From assembly GCF_000316625.1 (NCBI RefSeq), contig NC_019676.1:3614501-3678500 (forward strand): 64,000 nucleotides of DNA, written 5' to 3'. Made by a program: the position numbers and the translations under genes. Below, piece after piece: positions 9,772 through 16,663 of this stretch (positions within the stretch are counted from its first letter, which is position 1; the number at the start of each line of letters is the position of its first letter). The DNA is from Nostoc sp. PCC 7107. Its GTDB lineage: Bacteria; Cyanobacteriota; Cyanobacteriia; Cyanobacteriales; Nostocaceae. A model generated the notes under the pieces. That model saw only the letters and a list, made by a program, of their open reading frames with translations, ran no database searches and had not been told where the DNA came from.

Positions 9772-10044
9772 ATGAGCTTAAGAGTTAAGGTTTCCCGCGA
9801 AGACTTCAATGAAGCGGAGTCTAACGGATGGGTTGATGGACAAGTTCAAGGTAAAAGTGGAGTTTGGGTGTATGTAGAGTTAGGTATTGAAGTTGATTAT
9901 GTACCTCAGACAAACGATAACCCAAAGACAGACTATAGGTGTTTTAGGATGTGTGATGTATTCTATGCCAGAACCCAAGAGATGCTGGAAAAAGAAGAAT
10001 GGCTATTGACTGACTCAAATGTTACAGTCATCATTTATCGCTAA
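9772..10044 (+). CDS. Hypothetical protein, 90 residues
   Basis: A 90-residue soluble protein, mixed alpha/beta by composition, with no signal peptide or membrane segment and no family I recognise. It starts at ATG after a T-rich stretch without a strong ribosome-binding site. Its stop codon overlaps the last bases of a small minus-strand ORF (10041-10202), so the two converge tail to tail. Confidence 0.55.
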   Translation: MSLRVKVSREDFNEAESNGWVDGQVQGKSGVWVYVELGIEVDYVPQTNDNPKTDYRCFRMCDVFYARTQEMLEKEEWLLTDSNVTVIIYR

Positions 10045-10202
10045 ACTGCAATATTTTCAGACTCAGCAATCTTCTTCCTGAGTTTCCCACGCCGCTTAAC
10101 GTGCTGAACTACTATGTTTTCTGCGTTTTCTTCCATGAACTTTTCCAAGTCTTCTACAGCAACTTGAACAGTGGCGCCATTTTTCAAAAGAGCAGTAGGC
10201 AT
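10041..10202 (-). CDS. Small hypothetical protein, 53 residues
   Basis: An ATG-to-TAG frame of 53 codons reading MPTALLKNGATVQVAVEDL at its start, then a Glu-rich helix and a Lys/Arg-rich tail (VKRRGKLRKK). The protein-like composition suggests a real gene. No strong ribosome-binding site is visible. Its 3' end overlaps the convergent 90-residue gene by four bases. Function is unknown. Confidence 0.45.
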   Translation of the reverse strand: MPTALLKNGATVQVAVEDLEKFMEENAENIVVQHVKRRGKLRKKIAESENIAV

Positions 10203-10301
10203 AAGTCAATATCTAAATGTTATGTTTGCCCAACATTTAAGATGATTATACACTAATATACTTCATGTTTGGAGTATGTACTTCATTTTTGAAAGATAAA
10301 T

Positions 10302-11126
10302 TCAAAAAATCATGTGGGGATGAATCAGCTTGTACCCCGCATCTTTAATTTTTTGATTGGACACTTTGGCATTATATGGACGGTTGCTGTTTTGATCACT
10401 ATCCCATTTAACGGTAGGCAAATTGTGTTTGGCAAATAAAGTATCTAGTAATACTCGGCTGCTTAAATGTGCGTCATCCACTAAATTATAAATACCTTGC
10501 AAGTGTTGTTGACGGACAAATTCAATCGCACCAACAATATCATCTAAATGAATCCAATTCGTGACATCTTCGCCATTACCGGGACGAGTTGTACCAGATG
10601 CGCGACCAAATATTTTAATCAGTTCTCGATTATTTCCATATATCCCGCCCAAGCGCAAGATGCAAACTCGTAATTTTTCACTGGTGGCTGAGAGTAAAAC
10701 TTTTTCTGTCTCTCTGAGAACTATTCCTGAAGTATGGGTTGGCTCTACTGGTGTGTCTTCATCGACTGTAGCACCATTGCGATCGCCGTAAACAGAATAA
10801 CTACTTGTATAGATAATTTGCTTGATATTCGGTAGTTGCGGCAAAATCGCCACTAAAGTTTTGGCAGTTTCTAAATAAGTTTCTTCATATAAATTTGCGC
10901 CTTTTGCACCCACACTCAGCAACAATACATCTTGATTTTGCAAAATTGATTGCAGTGTTTCAGCGTTGTTTCCTTTAGCAATTACGACTTTTTGCGCTAC
11001 AGTTTGCAATTCTTGGATACGTTCAGGGGTAGTTGTAGTAGCGGTAACAACAAAAGTCATCTTTTGCTGCCAATATTTAGCTACTGAATAACCAACATAA
11101 CCACAACCAATGATCGCAATATTCAT
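10302..11126 (-). CDS. NAD(P)-dependent epimerase/dehydratase family protein
   Basis: A 274-residue short-chain dehydrogenase of the extended (epimerase) type. The N-terminal IIGCGYVGYSVA is a GxGxxG nucleotide-binding loop. Further on come TSSYSVYGDR (Tyr of the catalytic YxxxK region; the Lys is less clear) and LRLGGIYG. Close bacterial relatives resemble YeeZ. The substrate is unknown, possibly a nucleotide sugar. It is monocistronic by spacing. Confidence 0.8.
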   Translation of the reverse strand: MNIAIIGCGYVGYSVAKYWQQKMTFVVTATTTTPERIQELQTVAQKVVIAKGNNAETLQSILQNQDVLLLSVGAKGANLYEETYLETAKTLVAILPQLPNIKQIIYTSSYSVYGDRNGATVDEDTPVEPTHTSGIVLRETEKVLLSATSEKLRVCILRLGGIYGNNRELIKIFGRASGTTRPGNGEDVTNWIHLDDIVGAIEFVRQQHLQGIYNLVDDAHLSSRVLLDTLFAKHNLPTVKWDSDQNSNRPYNAKVSNQKIKDAGYKLIHPHMIF

Positions 11127-11257
11127 TGATGATTCTTCTCTTACTTGACTCTTAGGGGCTGTATTTTTATTAATTGTGACATAAATAATATGATGTTTTT
11201 TAGAGTCACAAAATATCTATTATTTCAAATATTGAATTATTTATTATTCAATATTGT

Positions 11258-13045
11258 TTATGTGCTATATTCCGCCGAATTATCATGAGCATTTGGGCGC
11301 TTGATAGGCAATGCGATCGCAAATGTTGTTCCTTCGCCAACTTCCGATTCGCAAGTTAGCTGACCGAGATGTTTTTCTACAACAATTTGATAGCTAATTG
11401 ATAAACCTAAACCTGTACCCACTCCAATAGGTTTTGTCGTAAAAAAAGTTTCAAATATCTTTTGTTGATACTCTGGCGAAATCCCCGAACCATTATCCGA
11501 AATTTTTATTTGTATCCACTCTTCATCTAGACATTGTGTAGCAATGATAATTTCTTGATTTGCTTCTTCATTATCTGCCTCTTCTAAAGCATCAATGGCA
11601 TTCGATAAAATATTCATAAATACTTGATATAATGCGCCACCATAGCCTTCAATATTAGGTAATTCTCCATATTTTTTAACTACAGTGATTCTTTTTTTCA
11701 AACGATTATTCAGAATTAACAAAGTACTTTCAATACAAGCATGGATATCTACTGCATGAAATTCAGTTTCATCCAAACGCGAAAAGTTTTTCAAACTTAA
11801 AACAATTTCTTTGGCGCGTTTAGCACCAACTTGCATAGATTGTAATAATTTTGGCAAGTCTTGTTTGATAAAATCTAAGTCAATCTCTTCAGCTAAGGCA
11901 TCTAGTTCATCATCTTGGATTTTACCTTGGTAGGCTTCCAGCAGCATTAATAAATTTTGAAAATAAGCGTTAGTATGCTGAAGATTTCCATACATAAAGT
12001 TGACTGGGTTATTGATTTCGTGCGCTACTCCCGCTAACATCTGTCCGAGACTAGACATTTTTTCATTTTGAATTAACTGTCGAGATGCTTCGGCTTTCTG
12101 CTCTGCTAAAAGTGTATTAACACGTTGAATGAGTTGATTGAGAGAGTCGGCTAACATCCCTACTTCATCAGCCGTAGTGACTGGTGCTTGCAAATTAAAG
12201 TTAGATTCTTGAGTAACTTTCCGCGCGACATCGTGAACAGCTTTGAGTGGACGAGCGATCGCTCGACTGGTGTAGTGAGCCAGTACAATAGCGATCGCCA
12301 CCGATAAGAGCATACTGATAATAATAATTCTGTCTCGCACTTTCTCTGTAGCGATTACAGCTATTTCTTTGCGTTGAAAATTCCCCTCAGAAGTTTCCAG
12401 CAATTTATCTAAAGCATCTGTACTTTCATGGAGTTGAATATATATATTGCTCTGAGTTAAAGTTAACAGTTGTTTTTTTGCTAGGGCTATATTCTCAGGT
12501 TTTAAATTAGATGTGTCACCTTGATTTAATACTGCCATTATTTGCTGGCTATAAACTATAGAACTACTTTCATAAGTCTGCAAAAAATTGGATATCTTTT
12601 TATTAGGATACTGTGTGACATAAGTTTTCAATTCTGACCAAAGTTCTTGGAGTTCGGCAGAATGTTGTATTAAATTAGTCCGTTCTTTTTGCCAATGTGC
12701 TAAATCTGTAAAGACTAAAATTTTTCCTTGATGAGCTTGTAATTCTAGTAAAACAGCATGAAGATTGCGAATTAGCTGGCTTTCTTGCCATTTTTCTTGT
12801 TTCTCAATTAAAGCCTGTCGCTGATAGTAATCTCCGAGGATAAAGCCCCCTACTGTTCCCACAACAGCAATGCTGAGAGCTAAAGTATAACCCCAAGCAA
12901 TTTTCTTACTGATACTCAGATTATTAACTAGTTTGGCAATCCGATTTTGATGATTTAATGGCGATTGAGTTACAGACTCTTTTGTAGAGAAATTATTAGT
13001 CTGATTATCTTTCACAGAAAAATTTTTAGCCTTGGCAGATCGCAT
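11258..13045 (-). CDS. Membrane sensor histidine kinase (HAMP-HisKA-HATPase)
   Basis: A 595-residue sensor kinase. TM1 is at about 50-70, a periplasmic four-helix-like sensing region at about 75-230, TM2 at about 238-257, HAMP at about 260-312, then a HisKA domain with phospho-acceptor His342 (GVAHEINNP), and an ATPase domain with N (SNAIDAL), G1 (DNGSGI) and G2 (GTGLGLS) boxes. The AHEINNP form is of the NtrB-like class common in cyanobacteria. No response regulator is adjacent, so its partner and signal are unknown. Confidence 0.88.
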   Translation of the reverse strand: MRSAKAKNFSVKDNQTNNFSTKESVTQSPLNHQNRIAKLVNNLSISKKIAWGYTLALSIAVVGTVGGFILGDYYQRQALIEKQEKWQESQLIRNLHAVLLELQAHQGKILVFTDLAHWQKERTNLIQHSAELQELWSELKTYVTQYPNKKISNFLQTYESSSIVYSQQIMAVLNQGDTSNLKPENIALAKKQLLTLTQSNIYIQLHESTDALDKLLETSEGNFQRKEIAVIATEKVRDRIIIISMLLSVAIAIVLAHYTSRAIARPLKAVHDVARKVTQESNFNLQAPVTTADEVGMLADSLNQLIQRVNTLLAEQKAEASRQLIQNEKMSSLGQMLAGVAHEINNPVNFMYGNLQHTNAYFQNLLMLLEAYQGKIQDDELDALAEEIDLDFIKQDLPKLLQSMQVGAKRAKEIVLSLKNFSRLDETEFHAVDIHACIESTLLILNNRLKKRITVVKKYGELPNIEGYGGALYQVFMNILSNAIDALEEADNEEANQEIIIATQCLDEEWIQIKISDNGSGISPEYQQKIFETFFTTKPIGVGTGLGLSISYQIVVEKHLGQLTCESEVGEGTTFAIALPIKRPNAHDNSAEYST

Positions 13046-13390
13046 ATATATTTGTTATCCCCACACAAATGGCTTTAGCCTAACTTAAATATTTAGTGTC
13101 AGCCATACTCAGTTAAGTTAATGTCAGCCGGAAAAATGCAGGAGATGCAACAAAAATATTGATTGCTACATTCTCTGTGATAAATCTCAATTTGAAATTC
13201 GTTAAAATACGTAAATTTTATCTATAAATATAATGGGATGCGGAGAAATTCTTTTTGTCGAGACAGAATATAAAACAGGAAAAAACGCAGAAAGTTTGCT
13301 CTAACTTCGCCAAAATCAAGAGGATTTTGATCTAGCTTCATCATTTGTCAGACGTAGTTAAGACAGATGACGATCGCACTTATTGGTGAA
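13046..13390. other. Non-coding region upstream of the histidine kinase
   Basis: About 345 AT-rich bases between two minus-strand genes. I see no gene or strong hairpin. It presumably holds the kinase promoter and the 3' end of the J-domain gene. Confidence 0.35.
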
Positions 13391-14092
13391 TCATGAACTA
13401 TAAGTGTTACCATCTGGCATAATTGCACCTGCTAAGTTAGCACCAATAAGTTTAACTAGCAAGCGCTCGCCCGAACGAATACGTGCGCCGGTTAAGTCGG
13501 CTCCCCGCAAATCAGCACCACTGAGATCTGCGCCAATTAAGTTAGTGTTACGTAAATTTGCTTCTCTAAGGTCAGCTAAAAGTAGGTTAGCCCTAAATAA
13601 ATTTGCTTCTGACAAATTTGCACCTCGGAGAATGACTTTGTGCATAAAAGTATCGCTGAGGTCAGCACCGCTTAAATTGGCATAACTCATGTTTCTCCCA
13701 GATAAATCTTTGTTACTTAAATTTGCTCGACTGAAATCTTTACCACTCAAATCTGAACCTGGCTTTGGTGGTTGCGGTGTGGGTTGCGGTGATCTTTTTG
13801 GTTGGGGTGACTGAGTGTATGCAGGTGAATAAGTGTATGCAGATGAATGGGAGTGTGAAGTGGGATGATGCTTTCCATTGGTAGAATGACCATTGAAAGA
13901 GCGCAATTTATCCCGCGCTTCATTAATTGCTTTGAGTTTTTCTTGAGCTTTTTGTTGCAAGCGGATGTTATCTTTGGGAAGGCGATCGGGATGCCACACG
14001 AAGACTAAATCTTTATAAGCCTGGTTTACTTCGTCAAGTGTTGCACCAGGCTCTAATTCTAAGACTCGATAATATCGCTCCAACTCTTTCAT
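13391..14092 (-). CDS. J-domain protein with C-terminal pentapeptide repeats
   Basis: A 233-residue two-part protein. Residues 1-65 form a J-domain (YYRVLELEPGATLDEV, then HPD in VWHPDRLP), which stimulates DnaK-type Hsp70 ATPase activity. A low-complexity Ser/His/Pro linker follows (about 70-110). Residues about 112-230 are pentapeptide repeats of the A(D/N)LxX type, which form a right-handed quadrilateral beta-helix. It lacks the Gly/Phe and zinc regions of true DnaJ, so it is probably a specialised co-chaperone that delivers something bound by the helix to Hsp70; the client is unknown. Confidence 0.85.
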   Translation of the reverse strand: MKELERYYRVLELEPGATLDEVNQAYKDLVFVWHPDRLPKDNIRLQQKAQEKLKAINEARDKLRSFNGHSTNGKHHPTSHSHSSAYTYSPAYTQSPQPKRSPQPTPQPPKPGSDLSGKDFSRANLSNKDLSGRNMSYANLSGADLSDTFMHKVILRGANLSEANLFRANLLLADLREANLRNTNLIGADLSGADLRGADLTGARIRSGERLLVKLIGANLAGAIMPDGNTYSS

Positions 14093-14164
14093 AGGATGTT
14101 GTTAATAGTCAATAATCAGTGGTCAATAGTCAATGGTTATTGTCCCTTTTTATCTGTATCCCCG

Positions 14165-14659
14165 TCATCTTCCTATTTCTCCATTTCGCCATCGATTCAT
14201 AGCTCGGAAATATGCTGCAACAGGAATTTGATAAACCTCAACAATAATCCACAAAACGATGAATAAATGTGACAAAAAGGTTAAGATAGTCCAAATGTAA
14301 GGTATCCAACTGAGGGGAGAGTCAACAGATGGAGGAAAGTAAAAAGCGACGATGCCAATTAAAGTGGTGGGCAGAAAGACAAAAGCGATCGCAGCTATTC
14401 CATAACCCCAACCTAATTCCACACCTTCTAACTGAGCTTCTGTCCAACTAAAGCCATTCCAACGCCAAACTAAAGGCGGTTGCCGCGAAGGCATTTTTAT
14501 TTGCTGTTGCTCTAAATTGACAGTAAAAATCTCTTGACAGAAATCACAAGCCATCGTCTCCATTAATGGCATTTGTGAAATTTTACCGACTCGACAAACT
14601 GGGCAAGGGTAAGCTTCATGAGCATCAAAAGATTTGCTGAAGATTTTGGAACTGGGCAT
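14165..14659 (-). CDS. Zinc-ribbon membrane protein, hypothetical
   Basis: The start at 14659 (MPSSKIFSKSF) is preferred over an upstream Met at 14701; it gives 164 residues. A CPVC...CDFC zinc ribbon lies near the N-terminus. The conserved-looking WRWNGFSWTEAQLEGVELG follows, then two hydrophobic segments (roughly 95-118 and 128-152). The family seems common in cyanobacteria but has no function I know. Orientation suggests co-expression with the J-domain gene 70 bases downstream. Confidence 0.6.
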   Translation of the reverse strand: MPSSKIFSKSFDAHEAYPCPVCRVGKISQMPLMETMACDFCQEIFTVNLEQQQIKMPSRQPPLVWRWNGFSWTEAQLEGVELGWGYGIAAIAFVFLPTTLIGIVAFYFPPSVDSPLSWIPYIWTILTFLSHLFIVLWIIVEVYQIPVAAYFRAMNRWRNGEIGR

Positions 14660-14849
14660 AATAAAACTGAGTTTTTCGCAAAAGTATATGTGTTCGTGCA
14701 AAGTTGCATAACCAAGCTAGTCAGGGCTGGGGAGAACTGATTCTCTTTATTCTCATACCCTTGAGCTTATTTTTCAGTTACCAACCTGCCACAAATCTCT
14801 ATTCCCAGAGTTGTAATGAGTTTATCGTTTTTTTGATGTTGTGTGGTGC

Positions 14850-14878
14850 TTGACGCAAGCGATCGCTTTTGTTATCGT
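14850..14878 (+). promoter_or_regulatory. Candidate sigma-70-type promoter of the aro leader
   Basis: TTGACG at 14850-14855 and TATCGT at 14873-14878, separated by exactly 17 bases. A transcript from here would start near 14885, about 40 bases before the first leader peptide. A HIP1 octamer lies in the spacer. The -10 match is only fair. Confidence 0.4.
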
Positions 14879-14927
14879 GAAGCTCAAGGAAGCTACATAT
14901 TTAATTTTGTATCTCAGCACAGCATAT

Positions 14928-14984
14928 ATGTTCAGCCACAATTACTACTTTTATTTTTGGCGTAAGGCGGTTCACCGGGAGTGA
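14928..14984 (+). CDS. Aromatic leader peptide 1 of the DAHP synthase attenuator
   Basis: An 18-codon ORF that begins MFSHN and has six consecutive aromatic codons (YYFYFW, 14943-14960: TAC TAC TTT TAT TTT TGG), then a basic tail and TGA. It sits just upstream of an antiterminator/terminator pair and a gene of the common aromatic pathway, the classic arrangement of ribosome-mediated attenuation. The peptide itself is unlikely to have a function; translation speed through the run would be the sensor for charged tRNA-Tyr, -Phe and -Trp. No strong ribosome-binding site is visible. Confidence 0.85.
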   Translation: MFSHNYYFYFWRKAVHRE

Positions 14985-15044
14985 GTCACGTTTTCGACTG
15001 GAAACCGCCCGATGAACCGCAGAAGTCAACTCTGCGGTTTTTTT
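14967..15044 (+). promoter_or_regulatory. Attenuator 1: antiterminator/terminator switch
   Basis: Terminator: arms AACCGCAGA (15015-15023) and TCTGCGGTT (15031-15039) with a T-run to 15044. Antiterminator: GCGGTTCA-C-CGGG (14967-14979) pairs with CCCG-A-TGAACCGC (15008-15020), 12 pairs with one mismatch. The two are mutually exclusive because both use the AACCGC segment. The 5' strand lies in the last codons of leader ORF 1, so a ribosome at the stop would mask it and permit termination. GGCGGTT (14966-14972) can also pair with AACCGCC (15003-15009), which would favour termination when the leader is not translated. Confidence 0.82.
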
Positions 15045-15073
15045 GTTTTTTAGGAGCGCCCCAAGAGGGGAAG

Positions 15074-15094
15074 TCAAAAGTCAAAAGTCAAAAG
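15074..15094. repeat. Short tandem heptamer repeat (GTCAAAA)
   Basis: Three tandem copies of GTCAAAA between the two leaders. Such short tandemly repeated heptamers are typical of heterocystous cyanobacteria. They mark this spacer as a site of repeat expansion. Confidence 0.75.
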
Positions 15095-15134
15095 TATTAA
15101 ATCCCCTAAAACTTTCACCTGTTACCTATCACCT

Positions 15135-15221
15135 ATGTTTTTGAAAGTATTGAGCATGAAGACTAATTTCCACCACGGGTATTACAGCTTTTACTTTTGG
15201 CCCAGACCAAACTCCGGGTAA
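15135..15221 (+). CDS. Aromatic leader peptide 2 of the DAHP synthase attenuator
   Basis: A second short ORF ending at TAA 15219-15221. Two in-frame starts are possible: ATG 15135 (28 residues) or ATG 15156 (21 residues). It carries YYSFYFW (15180-15200), six aromatic codons in seven, almost the same order as leader 1. The residues before and after the run differ from leader 1, so the aromatic run itself is what is kept. It immediately precedes its own terminator and then the DAHP synthase start. Confidence 0.85.
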   Translation: MFLKVLSMKTNFHHGYYSFYFWPRPNSG

Positions 15222-15279
15222 ATAGCGTCATGCCAATTTGTCAGAACGCGCCCGGAACTCTCAGTTTCCGGGCTTTTTT
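15213..15279 (+). promoter_or_regulatory. Attenuator 2: antiterminator/terminator switch
   Basis: Terminator: GCCCGGAA (15250-15257) and TTCCGGGC (15266-15273) followed by six T. Antiterminator: TCCGGG (15213-15218, the last two codons of leader 2) pairs with CCCGGA (15251-15256), extended by GCGT (15225-15228) with ACGC (15246-15249). A ribosome stalled on the Trp codon (15198-15200) would just leave TCCGGG free and allow read-through into aroF; a ribosome at the stop would cover it and permit termination. Confidence 0.85.
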
Positions 15280-15313
15280 AATTTCAGACTTTATACTTTC
15301 GGAGAATCAAACA

Positions 15314-16186
15314 ATGATTAACGCCAAACTTGCCGCCCAATCTCATCCCAACCACCAAACAATTGTTAAACTCTCAGAGACAGTTGCCTTCGGTGGCGAA
15401 GAATTAGTAATTATTGGTGGCCCCTGCACAGTCGAAAGCTTAGAACAAATGGAAACAGTTGCTCAAAAGCTATCAATTTCATCAGTGCAAGGCTTACGGG
15501 GTGGTGTTTACAAACCTCGCACCTCGCCTTACGCTTTCCAGGGAATGGCAGAAGCAGGATTAGAAGTTTTAGCGAGAGTGCGATCGCTCTACAATATGCC
15601 TGTAGTTACAGAAGTTATGGCAATTTCTCAAATTGAAGTGGTCGCCGCCCATGCTGATATGCTGCAAGTTGGCAGTCGCAATATGCAAAACTTTGACTTA
15701 CTCAAAGCTTTGGGACAAGTTGATAAACCCATTTTGCTCAAACGTGGTTTAGCCGCCACCATTGAAGAATTCGTTATGGCCGCTGAATACATCCTCAGTC
15801 ACGGTAATCCTAACGTAGTGCTGTGTGAACGCGGTATTCGCAGCTTTGATAATTACACCCGCAACGTCTTAGATTTAGGTGCAGTAGTCGCCCTCAAGCA
15901 AATTACTCATTTACCTGTGATTGTAGATCCTTCCCACGCAGTCGGTAAAAGAGAACTAGTCGCACCCTTAGCCAAAGCGGCGGTAGCTTGTGGGGCAGAT
16001 GGATTAATTATTGAGTGTCACCCAGAACCCGAAAAATCCGTTTCGGATGCCCGTCAAGCATTATCTTTAGAAGACATGGTGAACTTAGTAGAAACTTTAA
16101 AGCCAGTAGCCGCCGCCGTAGGAAGGAAAACATCAGAAACAAAAGGGGTGGGTGTAAAACCTGCCCCTATTTATTGCGCGGTGTAA
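15314..16186 (+). CDS. aroF: 3-deoxy-7-phosphoheptulonate (DAHP) synthase
   Basis: A 290-residue enzyme condensing phosphoenolpyruvate and erythrose 4-phosphate to DAHP, the first step to chorismate and thus to Phe, Tyr and Trp. Motifs GGPCTVES, GLRGGVYKPRTSPYAF, LKRG and VDPSHAVGKREL match the short type I-beta form without a fused regulatory domain. The start at ATG 15314 is chosen because it follows the attenuator-2 terminator and has GGAGA at good spacing; a longer frame from 15197 would run through the terminator. With no visible allosteric domain, transcriptional attenuation may be an important control. Confidence 0.94.
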   Translation: MINAKLAAQSHPNHQTIVKLSETVAFGGEELVIIGGPCTVESLEQMETVAQKLSISSVQGLRGGVYKPRTSPYAFQGMAEAGLEVLARVRSLYNMPVVTEVMAISQIEVVAAHADMLQVGSRNMQNFDLLKALGQVDKPILLKRGLAATIEEFVMAAEYILSHGNPNVVLCERGIRSFDNYTRNVLDLGAVVALKQITHLPVIVDPSHAVGKRELVAPLAKAAVACGADGLIIECHPEPEKSVSDARQALSLEDMVNLVETLKPVAAAVGRKTSETKGVGVKPAPIYCAV

Positions 16187-16663
16187 GATTGACTACGAAC
16201 CACAGAGACACAGAGGACACAGAGAAATAAGAATTTACAAGAATTTCGCCAAGTTCTAACTCCTAGTCCCCTCTGCGCCTCTGCGTGAGACAATTAATCC
16301 CACAATTATCTAATGGTAAACTTCTGCTTACTATTAAGGATTTGTTTGCTGGGTTGCTGTAGGTGTTGAAATAATTACTGTACACTTAGCATTGTTTATT
16401 CAAATACAACGCCGCGATAGATTTCCGCCATTGGTAAATCAACTCCAACTGACTCTAAAGAAATAGAACTCTCTAAACCTTTAAAATCACAGCGCACGAT
16501 ATTCATCTAAACTGTAGCGGTACTTGATTGTAGAAACCATAGTTCGTAAGCGATCGCACTGGCTCTAGAATAATAAAACTATTTTGTCATAGGAAATTTC
16601 CCTCTCCGGCTGAAGGCAAGTTCGTATACATTAATTGATGGGCAGCAACAATTGGAGAGCAAA
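16187..16663. other. Gap with repeat-like sequence and a possible gene fragment
   Basis: About 480 bases. 16201-16300 is CACAGAGAC/CTCTGCGCC-rich sequence of the dispersed type seen between cyanobacterial genes. A minus-strand 36-codon frame at 16396-16506 is listed separately. No tRNA or strong terminator is seen. Confidence 0.4.
16396..16506 (-). pseudogene. Possible C-terminal fragment of a Uma2-like gene
   Basis: A 36-codon frame ending VDLPMAEIYRGVVFE. The last part resembles the C-terminus of Uma2/DUF820 endonuclease-like proteins common in cyanobacteria. No upstream part of such a gene is present in any frame, so it is probably a decayed remnant. The resemblance is short and weak. Confidence 0.25.

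Noticed and set aside
15197-15313. Longer DAHP synthase N-terminus from 15197
   Set aside because: It would be translated through the attenuator terminator, overlaps leader peptide 2, and lacks family similarity; ATG 15314 has a good GGAGA.
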